Part shown: one piece after another, positions 1 to 6,027 of the stretch
Layout of the letters: each line of letters opens with the position of its first letter
How positions within the stretch are numbered: the stretch's first letter is position 1
Assembly: GCA_900770345.1 (NCBI GenBank)
Contig: CAAGKF010000302.1
Span: 1-30,083 of the forward strand
Reading direction: 5' to 3'
DNA: 30,083 nt
Origin: Lachnospiraceae bacterium
GTDB taxonomy: Bacteria > Bacillota > Clostridia > Lachnospirales > Lachnospiraceae
The notes under the pieces: generated by a model
Databases searched by the model: none
What the model was told of the DNA's origin: nothing
What the model saw: the letters and a program-made list of their open reading frames with translations, nothing else
Made by a program: the position numbers and the translations under genes

Positions 1-517
1 CGGCGGATACGGCCAGAAAAACCAACGGTGTGAGGGAGTTGCCCACGGCCCTCAGAAAAGATGCAAAATAATTGTACAGGAATGAAGCGGAAATGCCGCA
101 GAAGATCACGGCAAGGTACTGCCGCATAAGTTCCCATACTTCCTCCGGCACCCGGAGAAATACGCGGATGCAGTTCAGACAGGCGAAGGAGAGAATATTC
201 AGTAACAGAGTTACGGCTGCGATCAGCACAAAGGATGCGCAGATGCTTTCGCGGAGTCCGTCCTCATCCCGCTGACCGAACCGGATGGAGAACAGGGCTC
301 CGCTTCCCATGCAGAGTCCCAGAAGGATGGAAGTCAGAAAGGTCATTAATGTGAAGGAGGAGCCGACAGCGGCAAGAGCATTTTTCCCCAGAAACTGTCC
401 GACGATCAGTGTATCTGCCACATTGTAGCATTGCTGCATCAGATTGCCCAGAATCATCGGGACCGCGAAAAGCAGCATAGAGCCCATGACCGGCCCATGG
501 GTCAGATCTTTGTTCAT
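1..517 (-). CDS. MATE family multidrug/Na+ efflux transporter, 5' part only
   Basis: This minus-strand gene is cut by the left window edge; about 172 N-terminal codons are present of a family usually near 450 residues. I translated it from the complement. It begins MNKDLTHGPVMGSMLLF and continues with VPMILGNLMQQCYNVADTL, VGQFLGKNALAAVGSS and GLCMGSGALFSIRFGQRD, the typical first helices and loop of MATE exporters, which use Na+ or H+ gradients to expel cationic organic compounds. The ATG at 517 is chosen because GGAGGC lies just upstream and the N-terminus aligns with the family start. A strong sigma-A-like promoter lies upstream (563-591). The family is clear; the substrate cannot be told from sequence. 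Confidence 0.9.
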   Translation of the reverse strand, partial: MNKDLTHGPVMGSMLLFAVPMILGNLMQQCYNVADTLIVGQFLGKNALAAVGSSFTLMTFLTSILLGLCMGSGALFSIRFGQRDEDGLRESICASFVLIAAVTLLLNILSFACLNCIRVFLRVPEEVWELMRQYLAVIFCGISASFLYNYFASFLRAVGNSLTPLVFLAVSA

Positions 518-562
518 GATATTGCCTCCAATATGGAAAGTTTAAACTTGCATTTTGAAACC

Positions 563-591
563 ATTATAGTGATAAGCTATATGGAAGTCAA
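563..591 (-). promoter_or_regulatory. Promoter of the MATE gene, with a dyad in the spacer
   Basis: On the minus strand, -35 TTGACT (591-586) and -10 TATAAT (568-563) are separated by exactly 17 nt, close to the sigma-A consensus. The segment 565-581 is a dyad with arms TATAG and CTATA and a 7-nt centre. It lies between the hexamers and overlaps the -10, where a repressor could bind. The operator role is inferred. Confidence 0.65.
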
Positions 592-598
592 CCTGACG

Positions 599-627
599 TT
601 GTCTTTTCACAGGCGGAATGATATGAT
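599..627 (+). promoter_or_regulatory. Divergent promoter facing the 37-codon ORF
   Basis: On the plus strand, TTGTCT (599-604) and TATGAT (622-627) are 17 nt apart, and a GGGAGGA ribosome binding site and an ATG at 663 follow. It lies back to back with the MATE promoter, the usual layout for an efflux gene and its own regulator, although only a short ORF remains on this side. Confidence 0.45.
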
Positions 628-662
628 ACAGTAAACGTAGTAAAAACGGGAGGAAGTCGGCG

Positions 663-776
663 ATGGAGGATGACCGGAAAGAAAGCTGGGATATTCTGAA
701 TGGGGTTTTTAAAGGGTTTGTGTCAGAACAGGCATTCCATGCGCCGTTGTCAAAAGCCTGCAGCTCAGCGCAGTAA
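663..776 (+). CDS. Small ORF of 37 codons, possible truncated gene divergent from MATE
   Basis: The ORF reads MEDDRKESWDILNGVFKGF and ends after 37 codons at TAA. It has a good GGGAGGA ribosome binding site and a plausible promoter (599-627). Its last 12 nt overlap the 3' end of the chromate-transporter gene on the other strand. The amphipathic start looks like the N-terminus of a normal protein rather than random translation, so it may be the stump of a regulator lost by deletion. I cannot assign a family, and it may equally be a chance short ORF. Confidence 0.3.
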   Translation: MEDDRKESWDILNGVFKGFVSEQAFHAPLSKACSSAQ

Positions 777-1370
777 TCCGCAGCCCGCCTGCCACGCCGT
801 TTCCGCCGCTCCCGCCAGGAACATCACCAGGATCGGGTTCATTTTCCGGCGTATCAGCAGGAAAAGACAGGCTGCGAAGATGCAGACAGCCCGGAGATTG
901 ACCGCTGAAAGGATGCCGGCAGAGGCAGTCCGGGAACCGGAGATGGCGGAGAGATCAGCGGACGGAAAAAAGGCAGTGACCAGAATGCTGACGCCGGCGG
1001 CAGCGATCATGGCGATAACGGCGGGGCGCAGGGATTTTAATACGCCCTGGATCAGGCTCAGGTTCCGGTAGCGCAGATAGATCCGGGCCAGCAGGGTCAC
1101 CAGAATGCAGGAGGGAAGAACACAGCCTGCAGTGGCGGCCAGCGCGCCGGTCCATCCGGCGATTCTGGTGCCTACAAAGGTTGCGGAATTTACGGCAATG
1201 GGGCCGGGGGTCATCTGAGAGATGGTGATCAGGTCTGTAAATTCGGATGCGGACAGCCAGGGATGAAGCTCTACCACCTGACTGCGGATCAGGGGCATGG
1301 CTGCGTAGCCGCCTCCGAAGCTGAAAGCGCCTACCTGGAGAAAACTGAGAAACAGCTGCAGATAGATCAT
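765..1370 (-). CDS. Chromate transporter family protein, second half-size subunit
   Basis: This 201-residue polytopic membrane protein belongs to the CHR family (ChrA-like). It shows the family signature FSFGGGYAAMPLI near residues 17-29 and the conserved segment SQMTPGPIAVNSATFVG near 51-67, followed by hydrophobic helices. Short-chain CHR proteins are about 200 residues, are encoded as adjacent pairs, and are thought to act together in chromate or related oxyanion transport, as long-chain ChrA does with its two internal halves. The start ATG overlaps the stop of the upstream partner in an ATGA (1367-1370), which implies translational coupling. The true substrate in an anaerobe may not be chromate. 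The end overlaps a small opposite-strand ORF by 12 nt. Confidence 0.88.
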   Translation of the reverse strand: MIYLQLFLSFLQVGAFSFGGGYAAMPLIRSQVVELHPWLSASEFTDLITISQMTPGPIAVNSATFVGTRIAGWTGALAATAGCVLPSCILVTLLARIYLRYRNLSLIQGVLKSLRPAVIAMIAAAGVSILVTAFFPSADLSAISGSRTASAGILSAVNLRAVCIFAACLFLLIRRKMNPILVMFLAGAAETAWQAGCGLLR

Positions 1371-1978
1371 AAGGTACCTCCTTTGCCGGTGTTTTGGGCA
1401 TGTTCTTTGTGAAGCGTGCGAATCACGCCCAGAGCCATGCAGAACAGGATAATAAACACTACATTGATTTTAAAGCAATAGTTGGCGATGAATGCGGCTG
1501 CCATAATCATCAGGGAGATCCACTGGCGTTCTGTTACGATGCCGGAGGCCATCTCCCATACCACCTGCATGATGACAGCCCCGACGCCGGCCTGCATGCC
1601 GTCCAGCATCCATCCCACAAAGGGATTGGTTCGGAAGGCGGTATAGCAGAGGGAAATCAGAGACAGGATCAGGAAGGGCGGGATCACGGTCGCCAGCACG
1701 GAAGTGAGGACGCCGGCCATTCCGGCCAGCTTGTATCCCACCACGATGGCTCCGTTTACGGCAATGGCTCCGGGAGAAGACTGGGCAATAGCCACCAGGT
1801 CCAGCATTTCCTGTTCGTCGATCCAGTGATACTGATCTACAAATTTTTTCTTCATCAGTGAAACGATCACGTACCCGCCGCCGAAGGTGAATGCACTGAG
1901 GCAGAGCGTTGAAATAAATAAAGTGGGCAGCAGTCTGTGAGCGCGGGAGAGTGATGCGTTTTCGGAATTTTTTTTCAT
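1367..1978 (-). CDS. Chromate transporter family protein, first half-size subunit
   Basis: This 203-residue CHR-family membrane protein is the first gene of the pair. It shows FTFGGGYVIVSLMKKKFV and, further on, IAQSSPGAIAVNGAIVVGYK, matching the two signatures of its downstream partner, so both halves of the domain pair are complete. The reading frame is open further upstream to 2062, but the ATG at 1978 is chosen: it has a purine-rich GAAAGAAGAG site before it, it gives a normal family N-terminus, and the extra 28 residues are charged and unlike the family. The promoter (2061-2089) lies upstream and is shared, in overlap, with the divergent LysR gene, which probably controls this pair. Confidence 0.87.
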   Translation of the reverse strand: MKKNSENASLSRAHRLLPTLFISTLCLSAFTFGGGYVIVSLMKKKFVDQYHWIDEQEMLDLVAIAQSSPGAIAVNGAIVVGYKLAGMAGVLTSVLATVIPPFLILSLISLCYTAFRTNPFVGWMLDGMQAGVGAVIMQVVWEMASGIVTERQWISLMIMAAAFIANYCFKINVVFIILFCMALGVIRTLHKEHAQNTGKGGTL

Positions 1979-2060
1979 AGGATAAATCTCTTCTTTCTTC
2001 TGCTGAAATTGCTGCAGCTGAGAACTGTAACGCTGTAATCTGAAATTCAAATCTATCCAC

Positions 2061-2089
2061 AATATACAGCTTGAAAATCCATATGTAAA
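2061..2089 (-). promoter_or_regulatory. Promoter of the chromate-transporter pair
   Basis: On the minus strand, -35 TTTACA (2089-2084) and -10 TATATT (2066-2061) are 17 nt apart, which places transcription start near 2055. The two dyads at 2090-2130 lie directly upstream, where a LysR-type activator usually binds. Confidence 0.6.
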
Positions 2090-2099
2090 ATACTATAAT
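2071..2099 (+). promoter_or_regulatory. Promoter of the divergent LysR gene
   Basis: On the plus strand, TTGAAA (2071-2076) and TATAAT (2094-2099) are 17 nt apart. It overlaps the opposing chromate-transporter promoter by 19 nt, and its -10 lies inside the first dyad (2090-2109), so a bound regulator would block its own transcription. Autorepression is the classic LysR pattern; it is inferred here. Confidence 0.6.
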
Positions 2100-2130
2100 T
2101 TAATAGTATCTATAATAAAATTATTATAGA
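2090..2130. promoter_or_regulatory. Two adjacent dyads, probable LysR operator
   Basis: Dyad 1 has arms ATACTAT (2090-2096) and ATAGTAT (2103-2109) with a 6-nt centre. Dyad 2 has perfect 10-nt arms TCTATAATAA (2109-2118) and TTATTATAGA (2121-2130) with a 2-nt centre. Dyad 2 is centred about 64 nt upstream of the predicted start of the chromate-transporter transcript and dyad 1 about 45 nt upstream, which matches the usual recognition and activation sites of LysR regulators. The region is very AT-rich, so some symmetry could be chance, but two abutting perfect dyads are unlikely to be. Confidence 0.6.
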
Positions 2131-2157
2131 TGTTCGGTATCGAAAGGAGGGATTCCT

Positions 2158-3030
2158 GTGACTCTGCGCCATTTAAGGATTTTTGTTGCTGTCTGTGAGA
2201 CAGGAACCATGACGGCTGCATCGGACAGGCTGTTTATTGCCCAGCCTTCCGTCAGCCTTGCCATATCAGAAATGGAGGAATATTACGGAGTTCGGCTTTT
2301 TGACAGGATCTCCAGACGCCTGTATCTGACAGAAAGCGGACGCCGCGTGCTGCAGTATGCCAGACATATTATCAGCCTGATGGATGAGATGGAGCAGGAA
2401 GTAAAAAATCCGGATGCGGTGGGAAGGCTGCGGATCGGCACCAGTATTACCATCGGCTCTTACCTGCTTCCGGAGTACATAAAAAAACTGAAGGAGCAGT
2501 ACCCGTCTCTTCAGATAGAGGCTGTAATCGGAAATTCGGGAAATATTGAGCAGAAAATACTGGATAATGAGATCGATATCGGAATCATAGAAGGGGCTGT
2601 ACACAGCAGTTATATTGAAAGCCGCACTTTTGAGGGTGACCGAATGGTATTTATATGTCCCTCTGATCATAAATTTGCGGGACGCAGGCTGGATCAGGCA
2701 TCGGAGCTGAAGGCTCAGGATTTTCTGGTGAGGGAGAAAGGGAGTGCGTCAAGGGAAATGCTGGACGGCATCCTGGCAGCCAATGAGATCGCGGTGAAGC
2801 CGCTGTGGGAGAGCACAAGCAATCAGGCGATCCTTCACGGGGTAAAGCAGGGATTGGGAATCTCTCTTTTGCCCTGGCTGCTGGTAAGGGAAGCTCTGGA
2901 AAAGGGAGAAGCGGCGGAATTTACAGTGAACGGTCCGGAGCTTTCCAGAAAATTTTCTGTTATTTACCACAAAAATAAATTTCTGCCGCGGAGTGCACAG
3001 GCACTTATGCAGCTGTGCGGACTCAGATAA
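2158..3030 (+). CDS. LysR family transcriptional regulator
   Basis: This 290-residue protein has the LysR layout: a winged helix-turn-helix at residues 1-60 (TAASDRLFIAQPSVSLAIS, then LFDRISRRLYLTESG), a linker helix, and a periplasmic-binding-protein-like effector domain from about residue 90 (RLRIGTSITIGSYLLPEYI). The GTG at 2158 is the start because AAAGGAGGG lies at the right distance and the next residues match the family start. It is divergent from the chromate-transporter pair, and the shared intergenic region carries overlapping promoters and two dyads, so local control of that pair with autorepression is likely. The effector is unknown; the effector domain resembles CysB/CbbR-type regulators only in general terms. 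Confidence 0.92.
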   Translation: MTLRHLRIFVAVCETGTMTAASDRLFIAQPSVSLAISEMEEYYGVRLFDRISRRLYLTESGRRVLQYARHIISLMDEMEQEVKNPDAVGRLRIGTSITIGSYLLPEYIKKLKEQYPSLQIEAVIGNSGNIEQKILDNEIDIGIIEGAVHSSYIESRTFEGDRMVFICPSDHKFAGRRLDQASELKAQDFLVREKGSASREMLDGILAANEIAVKPLWESTSNQAILHGVKQGLGISLLPWLLVREALEKGEAAEFTVNGPELSRKFSVIYHKNKFLPRSAQALMQLCGLR

Positions 3031-3051
3031 ACTTCCGGGTCGGATCAGAGC

Positions 3052-3147
3052 TTTTTTAAAATCCTTTAAAAGTCTGGACACCACCTTGCGGGCGGTGCCC
3101 AGATTTTTTGCGATCTGATCATGGGTGGACAGCCGCAGGCTGCGCAT
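3052..3147 (-). pseudogene. Crp/Fnr regulator remnant (helix-turn-helix only)
   Basis: The minus-strand frame reads LRLSTHDQIAKNLGTAR followed by KVVSRLLKDFKK. This is the Crp/Fnr C-terminal helix-turn-helix, where intact family members usually read T-H-x-x-(I/L)-A-x-x-L-G-T-x-R-E-V-V-S-R. About 32 residues are recognisable. The cAMP/ligand-binding beta-roll is absent, the wing after the recognition helix is lost, and the frame then runs antisense into the LysR gene. The recognition-helix Glu (in R-E-x-x-S-R) is Lys here. It lies just downstream of thioredoxin on the same strand and looks like a decayed neighbour of it. Confidence 0.6.
3073..3109. terminator. Bidirectional terminator between lysR and thioredoxin
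   Basis: The arms 3073-3085 and 3091-3103 form a 13-position stem around a 5-nt loop. On the plus strand the stem has two A-C mismatches and is followed by six T (3104-3109). On the minus strand the same positions become G-U pairs, so the thioredoxin transcript gets a fully paired stem followed by CTTTT. It lies within the Crp/Fnr remnant. Confidence 0.5.
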
Positions 3148-3169
3148 TCCTTTTGGTTCCCCCCCGGCT

Positions 3170-3487
3170 TTATTTTGCGCTGTTCACAGCCTGCTCCAGT
3201 TCGGACGCAGTCATAAGACCGATGGTCTTGTTGATCTCCTGGCCTCTTTTCATATAAAGAAGGGTGGGAACGCTCATGATGCGGAAACGCTCAGCCAGAT
3301 CCGGTTCCTCATCGATATCCACCTTATAGAAGTGAACCTCAGGATGCTGCTCCGCCATGCGTTCTACTACAGGGGAAAGCATTTTGCAGGGACCGCACCA
3401 GGTAGCAAAGAAATCCACAACCACTAAATCGTCGCCTGCATTTACTGCCTGATCAAAATCGTTTTTTGTTAAATGAGTAAGTGCCAT
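3170..3487 (-). CDS. trxA: Thioredoxin
   Basis: This 105-residue protein matches classical thioredoxin in length and sequence: VVDFFATWCGPCKMLSPVVE carries the redox-active WCGPC site near residues 30-34, and the cis-proline appears in MSVPTLLYMKRGQ. It is a cytoplasmic disulfide reductase, normally recycled by thioredoxin reductase, which is not in this window. The ATG at 3487 has an AGGAGG site upstream. A CRP/FNR-type palindrome (3555-3576) lies about 41 nt upstream of the predicted transcription start, which suggests control by a Crp/Fnr-family activator; a remnant of such a protein lies just downstream. Terminator 3073-3109 probably ends the transcript. Confidence 0.95.
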   Translation of the reverse strand: MALTHLTKNDFDQAVNAGDDLVVVDFFATWCGPCKMLSPVVERMAEQHPEVHFYKVDIDEEPDLAERFRIMSVPTLLYMKRGQEINKTIGLMTASELEQAVNSAK

Positions 3488-3530
3488 ATATCATACCTCC
3501 TGTGTTTATCTTCAAACTTTATCTACATAT

Positions 3531-3576
3531 AGAATACCACATATTGGGCCAGAGTTATGTGATATAAATCACGTAA
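3531..3576 (-). promoter_or_regulatory. CRP/FNR-type box and -10 element of the thioredoxin promoter
   Basis: The palindrome 3555-3576 has 9-nt arms TTATGTGAT and ATCACGTAA around 4 nt, with one mismatch. It contains TGTGA-N6-TCACG, the CRP half-site pattern. On the minus strand a TATTCT -10 candidate lies at 3536-3531 with no good -35. The box centre (3565.5) would fall about 41 nt upstream of the transcript start, the geometry of class II CRP/FNR activation. Which regulator binds is unknown. Confidence 0.6.
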
Positions 3577-3648
3577 GAAGGATTCAAATAATTAATAAAT
3601 AATACGGGATATATTAAAACTCGTTATAAATTCTGCTATGAAATAATC

Positions 3649-3681
3649 CGGGCCTTACGTTGCCCGGCGATGTAAGGCCTG
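3649..3681 (+). promoter_or_regulatory. Hairpin/dyad upstream of deoC
   Basis: The arms GGCCTTAC (3651-3658) and GTAAGGCC (3672-3679) are perfectly complementary around 13 nt, and two more outer pairs (one G-U) extend the stem to 10. No T-run follows, so it is not a standard terminator. It lies about 80 nt before the deoC start, and could be an operator dyad or a 5'-leader structure. There is no evidence yet for either role. Confidence 0.4.
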
Positions 3682-3758
3682 ACGTCTGAGGGCAAATGGA
3701 TGCGGGTTTACAAACGGCTGTCCTTTGTTTAAAATAAAAGGAAGGAGGATAACAGATA

Positions 3759-4421
3759 ATGTACGAACATATTTTACAAACGGTAGACCATACCCTGCTG
3801 ACTCAGACGGCGGTGTGGGAGGAGATCCGGCAGCTCTGCGACGATGCCATCCGGTATCAGACAGCTTCTGTCTGCATTCCGCCCTCCTTTGTAAAGCAGG
3901 CAAAGGAGTATGTGGGAGATCAAATGAAGGTCTGCACGGTCATCGGTTTTCCCAACGGCTATAATACCGCGGCGGTGAAGGTATTTGAGACGGAGGATGC
4001 CGTGAAAAACGGTGCGGATGAGATCGATATGGTAATTAATCTGGGCGACTTAAGGTCCGGAAATCTGGAGGCGGTGGAGTCGGAGATCCGGCAGGTGAAG
4101 GCAGCCTGCGGCGGAAGGATTCTGAAGGTGATCATTGAGACCTGTCTTCTGACAGAGGAAGAGAAGATCGCTATGTGTGAGATCGTTACCCGTTCCGGAG
4201 CGGATTTTATCAAAACCTCCACCGGCTTTTCAAAAGAAGGGGCCACCTTTGCGGATATTGAGCTGTTTTCAAAGCACATTGGAGAGAATGTGAAAATGAA
4301 GGCGGCCGGCGGCATCAAAAGCATTGAGGACGCGGAACATTTTCTGGCTTTGGGAGCTTCGCGTCTGGGTACCAGCCGGATCGTGAAGCTGACGAAAAGC
4401 ATGGAAAAAGAGGTACGTTAA
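3759..4421 (+). CDS. deoC: Deoxyribose-phosphate aldolase
   Basis: This 220-residue class I aldolase cleaves 2-deoxyribose-5-phosphate to glyceraldehyde-3-phosphate and acetaldehyde in deoxynucleoside catabolism. The family residues are present: Asp90 in ADEIDMVIN, the Schiff-base Lys152 in DFIKTSTGF, and Lys181 in MKAAGGI; VCIPPSFV and VIGFPNGYNT also match. The length is normal for the short bacterial form. The ATG at 3759 has GGAAGGAGG upstream. It stands alone, without deoA, deoD or deoB beside it, and ends at a strong terminator (4448-4487). The promoter is unclear; a TTAAAA / TATGAA pair 17 nt apart around 3615-3645 is possible, and a dyad sits at 3649-3681. Confidence 0.96.
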   Translation: MYEHILQTVDHTLLTQTAVWEEIRQLCDDAIRYQTASVCIPPSFVKQAKEYVGDQMKVCTVIGFPNGYNTAAVKVFETEDAVKNGADEIDMVINLGDLRSGNLEAVESEIRQVKAACGGRILKVIIETCLLTEEEKIAMCEIVTRSGADFIKTSTGFSKEGATFADIELFSKHIGENVKMKAAGGIKSIEDAEHFLALGASRLGTSRIVKLTKSMEKEVR

Positions 4422-4447
4422 AAGAAAACAGAGAAAGAAAAGGTGAA

Positions 4448-4487
4448 AACGGTATGCAGCTGAAATGGCTGTATACCGTTTTTTTTT
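4448..4487 (+). terminator. Rho-independent terminator of deoC
   Basis: The arms 4448-4460 and 4468-4480 form a 13-bp stem with a single G-U pair around a 7-nt loop, and an uninterrupted T-run reaches 4487. It starts 27 nt after the deoC stop. Confidence 0.9.
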
Positions 4488-4583
4488 ATGCGGCGCAAAC
4501 AGAGGCTGATAGATATGAAAAAAATTACTATATATGTAATAAAATATAAAATATGACATAACATCCAACACTTTTCGGAACTA

Positions 4584-4612
4584 TTTACAAACAACTGAGA
4601 ATAAAGTATCAT
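4584..4612 (+). promoter_or_regulatory. Promoter of the alpha-glucoside GH4-PTS operon
   Basis: TTTACA (4584-4589) and TATCAT (4607-4612) are 17 nt apart, about 45 nt before the GH4 start. Further upstream, 4524-4540 is a dyad with arms ATTAC and GTAAT around 7 nt, a possible regulator site. The 4491-4657 region is AT-rich and holds no gene. Confidence 0.55.
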
Positions 4613-4657
4613 AAAACCATCAAAGAAATCCGATAAAAAAGAAAAGGAGAGGGAATT

Positions 4658-5983
4658 ATGAAAACATTTAATGTATGTATTGTTGGCGGCGGAAGTACTT
4701 ATACTCTGGGATTTTTAAAATCCTTTGTACGGCTCAGAGAGGAGTTTCCGTTAAAGAAGCTGGTGCTGTTTGACATTGACGCAGAGCGTCAGGAGCCTAT
4801 CGGAAAGTACGGCGAGATCCTTTTTAAGGAAAGATTTCCGGAGCTGGATTTCTCCTACACGACGGACATCAAAGAAGCTTATGAGGGAATGGATTTCGTG
4901 TTCATGCAGATGCGTGCGGGCGGCCTGCAGATGCGCCGTGAGGATGAGCATATTCCGTTAAGCATGGGCATGATCGGTCAGGAAACCTGCGGCGCAGGCG
5001 GCATGGCATACGGCCTCAGATCCTGTGTGGATATGATCAAGGCAGTTCATGACATCCGTACCTACGCTCCTAATGCATGGATCCTGAACTACTCCAACCC
5101 GGCGGCAATCGTTGCCGAGGCACTGCGCAGAGAGTTCCCGGATGATAAGCGTATTCTGAACATCTGTGATCAGCCCGAAAACGTAGTTCGTTCTGTAAGC
5201 CGTCTGCTGGGCTGCGACTGGGAGGATCTGGATCCGGTATACTTCGGACTGAATCACTATGGATGGTTTACACACATTTATGACGCTCATACAGGTGAGG
5301 ATCTGCTTCCGAAGGTTCGTGAAACCGTAAAAGAAAAAGGCTTCCTGCCTCAGGACGCAGAGCAGAGAGATCAGTCCTGGCTGGATACCTACGGCATGGT
5401 ACAGACTATTCTGTCTGACTTCCCGGAGTATCTGCCGAATACATACGATCAGTATTATCTGTATCCGGATTATAAGGTAAGCCATCTGAACCCCAATTTC
5501 ACTCGTGCCGATGAGGTTATGGCCGGAAGAGAGAAGCGTGTATTTACCGAGTGTGCGGAGGTAATTAAAGAAGGCAGACTGGGCGACAGATTCCATGCAA
5601 TTTCCGATGCCCATGCCGAGATGATGATCAAGGTTGCCGAAGCTATCGCTTACAACAAAAACGACCGCCATATTTTGATTGTTGAGAACAACGGAGCTAT
5701 TGCAAATATGCAGGATGATGCTATGGTAGAAGTAGTATGTGAGCTGGGCATCAACGGACCGAGACCGATGCGCGTAGGAAATATTCCTCAGTTCTATCTG
5801 GGACTGCTGGTAAATCAGGTTTCCTGCGAGAAGCTGATCGTGGACGCATATTTTGAGAATTCTTATCAGAAGGCGCTGCAGGCATTTACCCTGAACCGTC
5901 TGATCAATGATGCGAAGAAGGCAAGAAAAGTGCTGGATGCTCTGATCGAGGCCAATAAGGGCATGTGGCCGGAGTTAAAGTAA
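4658..5983 (+). CDS. 6-phospho-alpha-glucosidase, glycoside hydrolase family 4
   Basis: This 441-residue enzyme is close to GlvA/MalH in length and motifs. The NAD-binding loop GGGSTYTLG is at residues 10-18, GQETCGAGG at 107-115, NYSNPAA at 144-150, the metal and catalytic residues Cys170-Asp171 in NICDQP and His200 in GLNHYGWF, and VENNGAIAN later. GH4 enzymes use NAD+ and Mn2+ in a redox-elimination mechanism and split phosphorylated maltose-type sugars in the cytoplasm. The usual 6-phospho-alpha-glucosidase motif is CDMP; here it is CDQP. The ATG at 4658 follows AAAAGGAGAGGG. It is followed after 44 nt by the PTS EIICB that would deliver its phosphorylated substrate, so the two form an operon. 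Confidence 0.93.
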   Translation: MKTFNVCIVGGGSTYTLGFLKSFVRLREEFPLKKLVLFDIDAERQEPIGKYGEILFKERFPELDFSYTTDIKEAYEGMDFVFMQMRAGGLQMRREDEHIPLSMGMIGQETCGAGGMAYGLRSCVDMIKAVHDIRTYAPNAWILNYSNPAAIVAEALRREFPDDKRILNICDQPENVVRSVSRLLGCDWEDLDPVYFGLNHYGWFTHIYDAHTGEDLLPKVRETVKEKGFLPQDAEQRDQSWLDTYGMVQTILSDFPEYLPNTYDQYYLYPDYKVSHLNPNFTRADEVMAGREKRVFTECAEVIKEGRLGDRFHAISDAHAEMMIKVAEAIAYNKNDRHILIVENNGAIANMQDDAMVEVVCELGINGPRPMRVGNIPQFYLGLLVNQVSCEKLIVDAYFENSYQKALQAFTLNRLINDAKKARKVLDALIEANKGMWPELK

Positions 5984-6027
5984 TCGGAAACTGACGGAAG
6001 AATTGTACTATTGGAGAGGATTATATC

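Noticed and set aside
700..1071. Plus-strand 123-codon open frame opposite the chromate-transporter gene
   Set aside because: Arg/Ala-rich shadow translation; the minus-strand frame has clear family motifs.
4443..4460. CcpA cre-like sequence TGAAAACGGTATGCA
   Set aside because: The 3' half does not fit the cre consensus without an inserted base, and the sequence is explained by the left arm of the deoC terminator.
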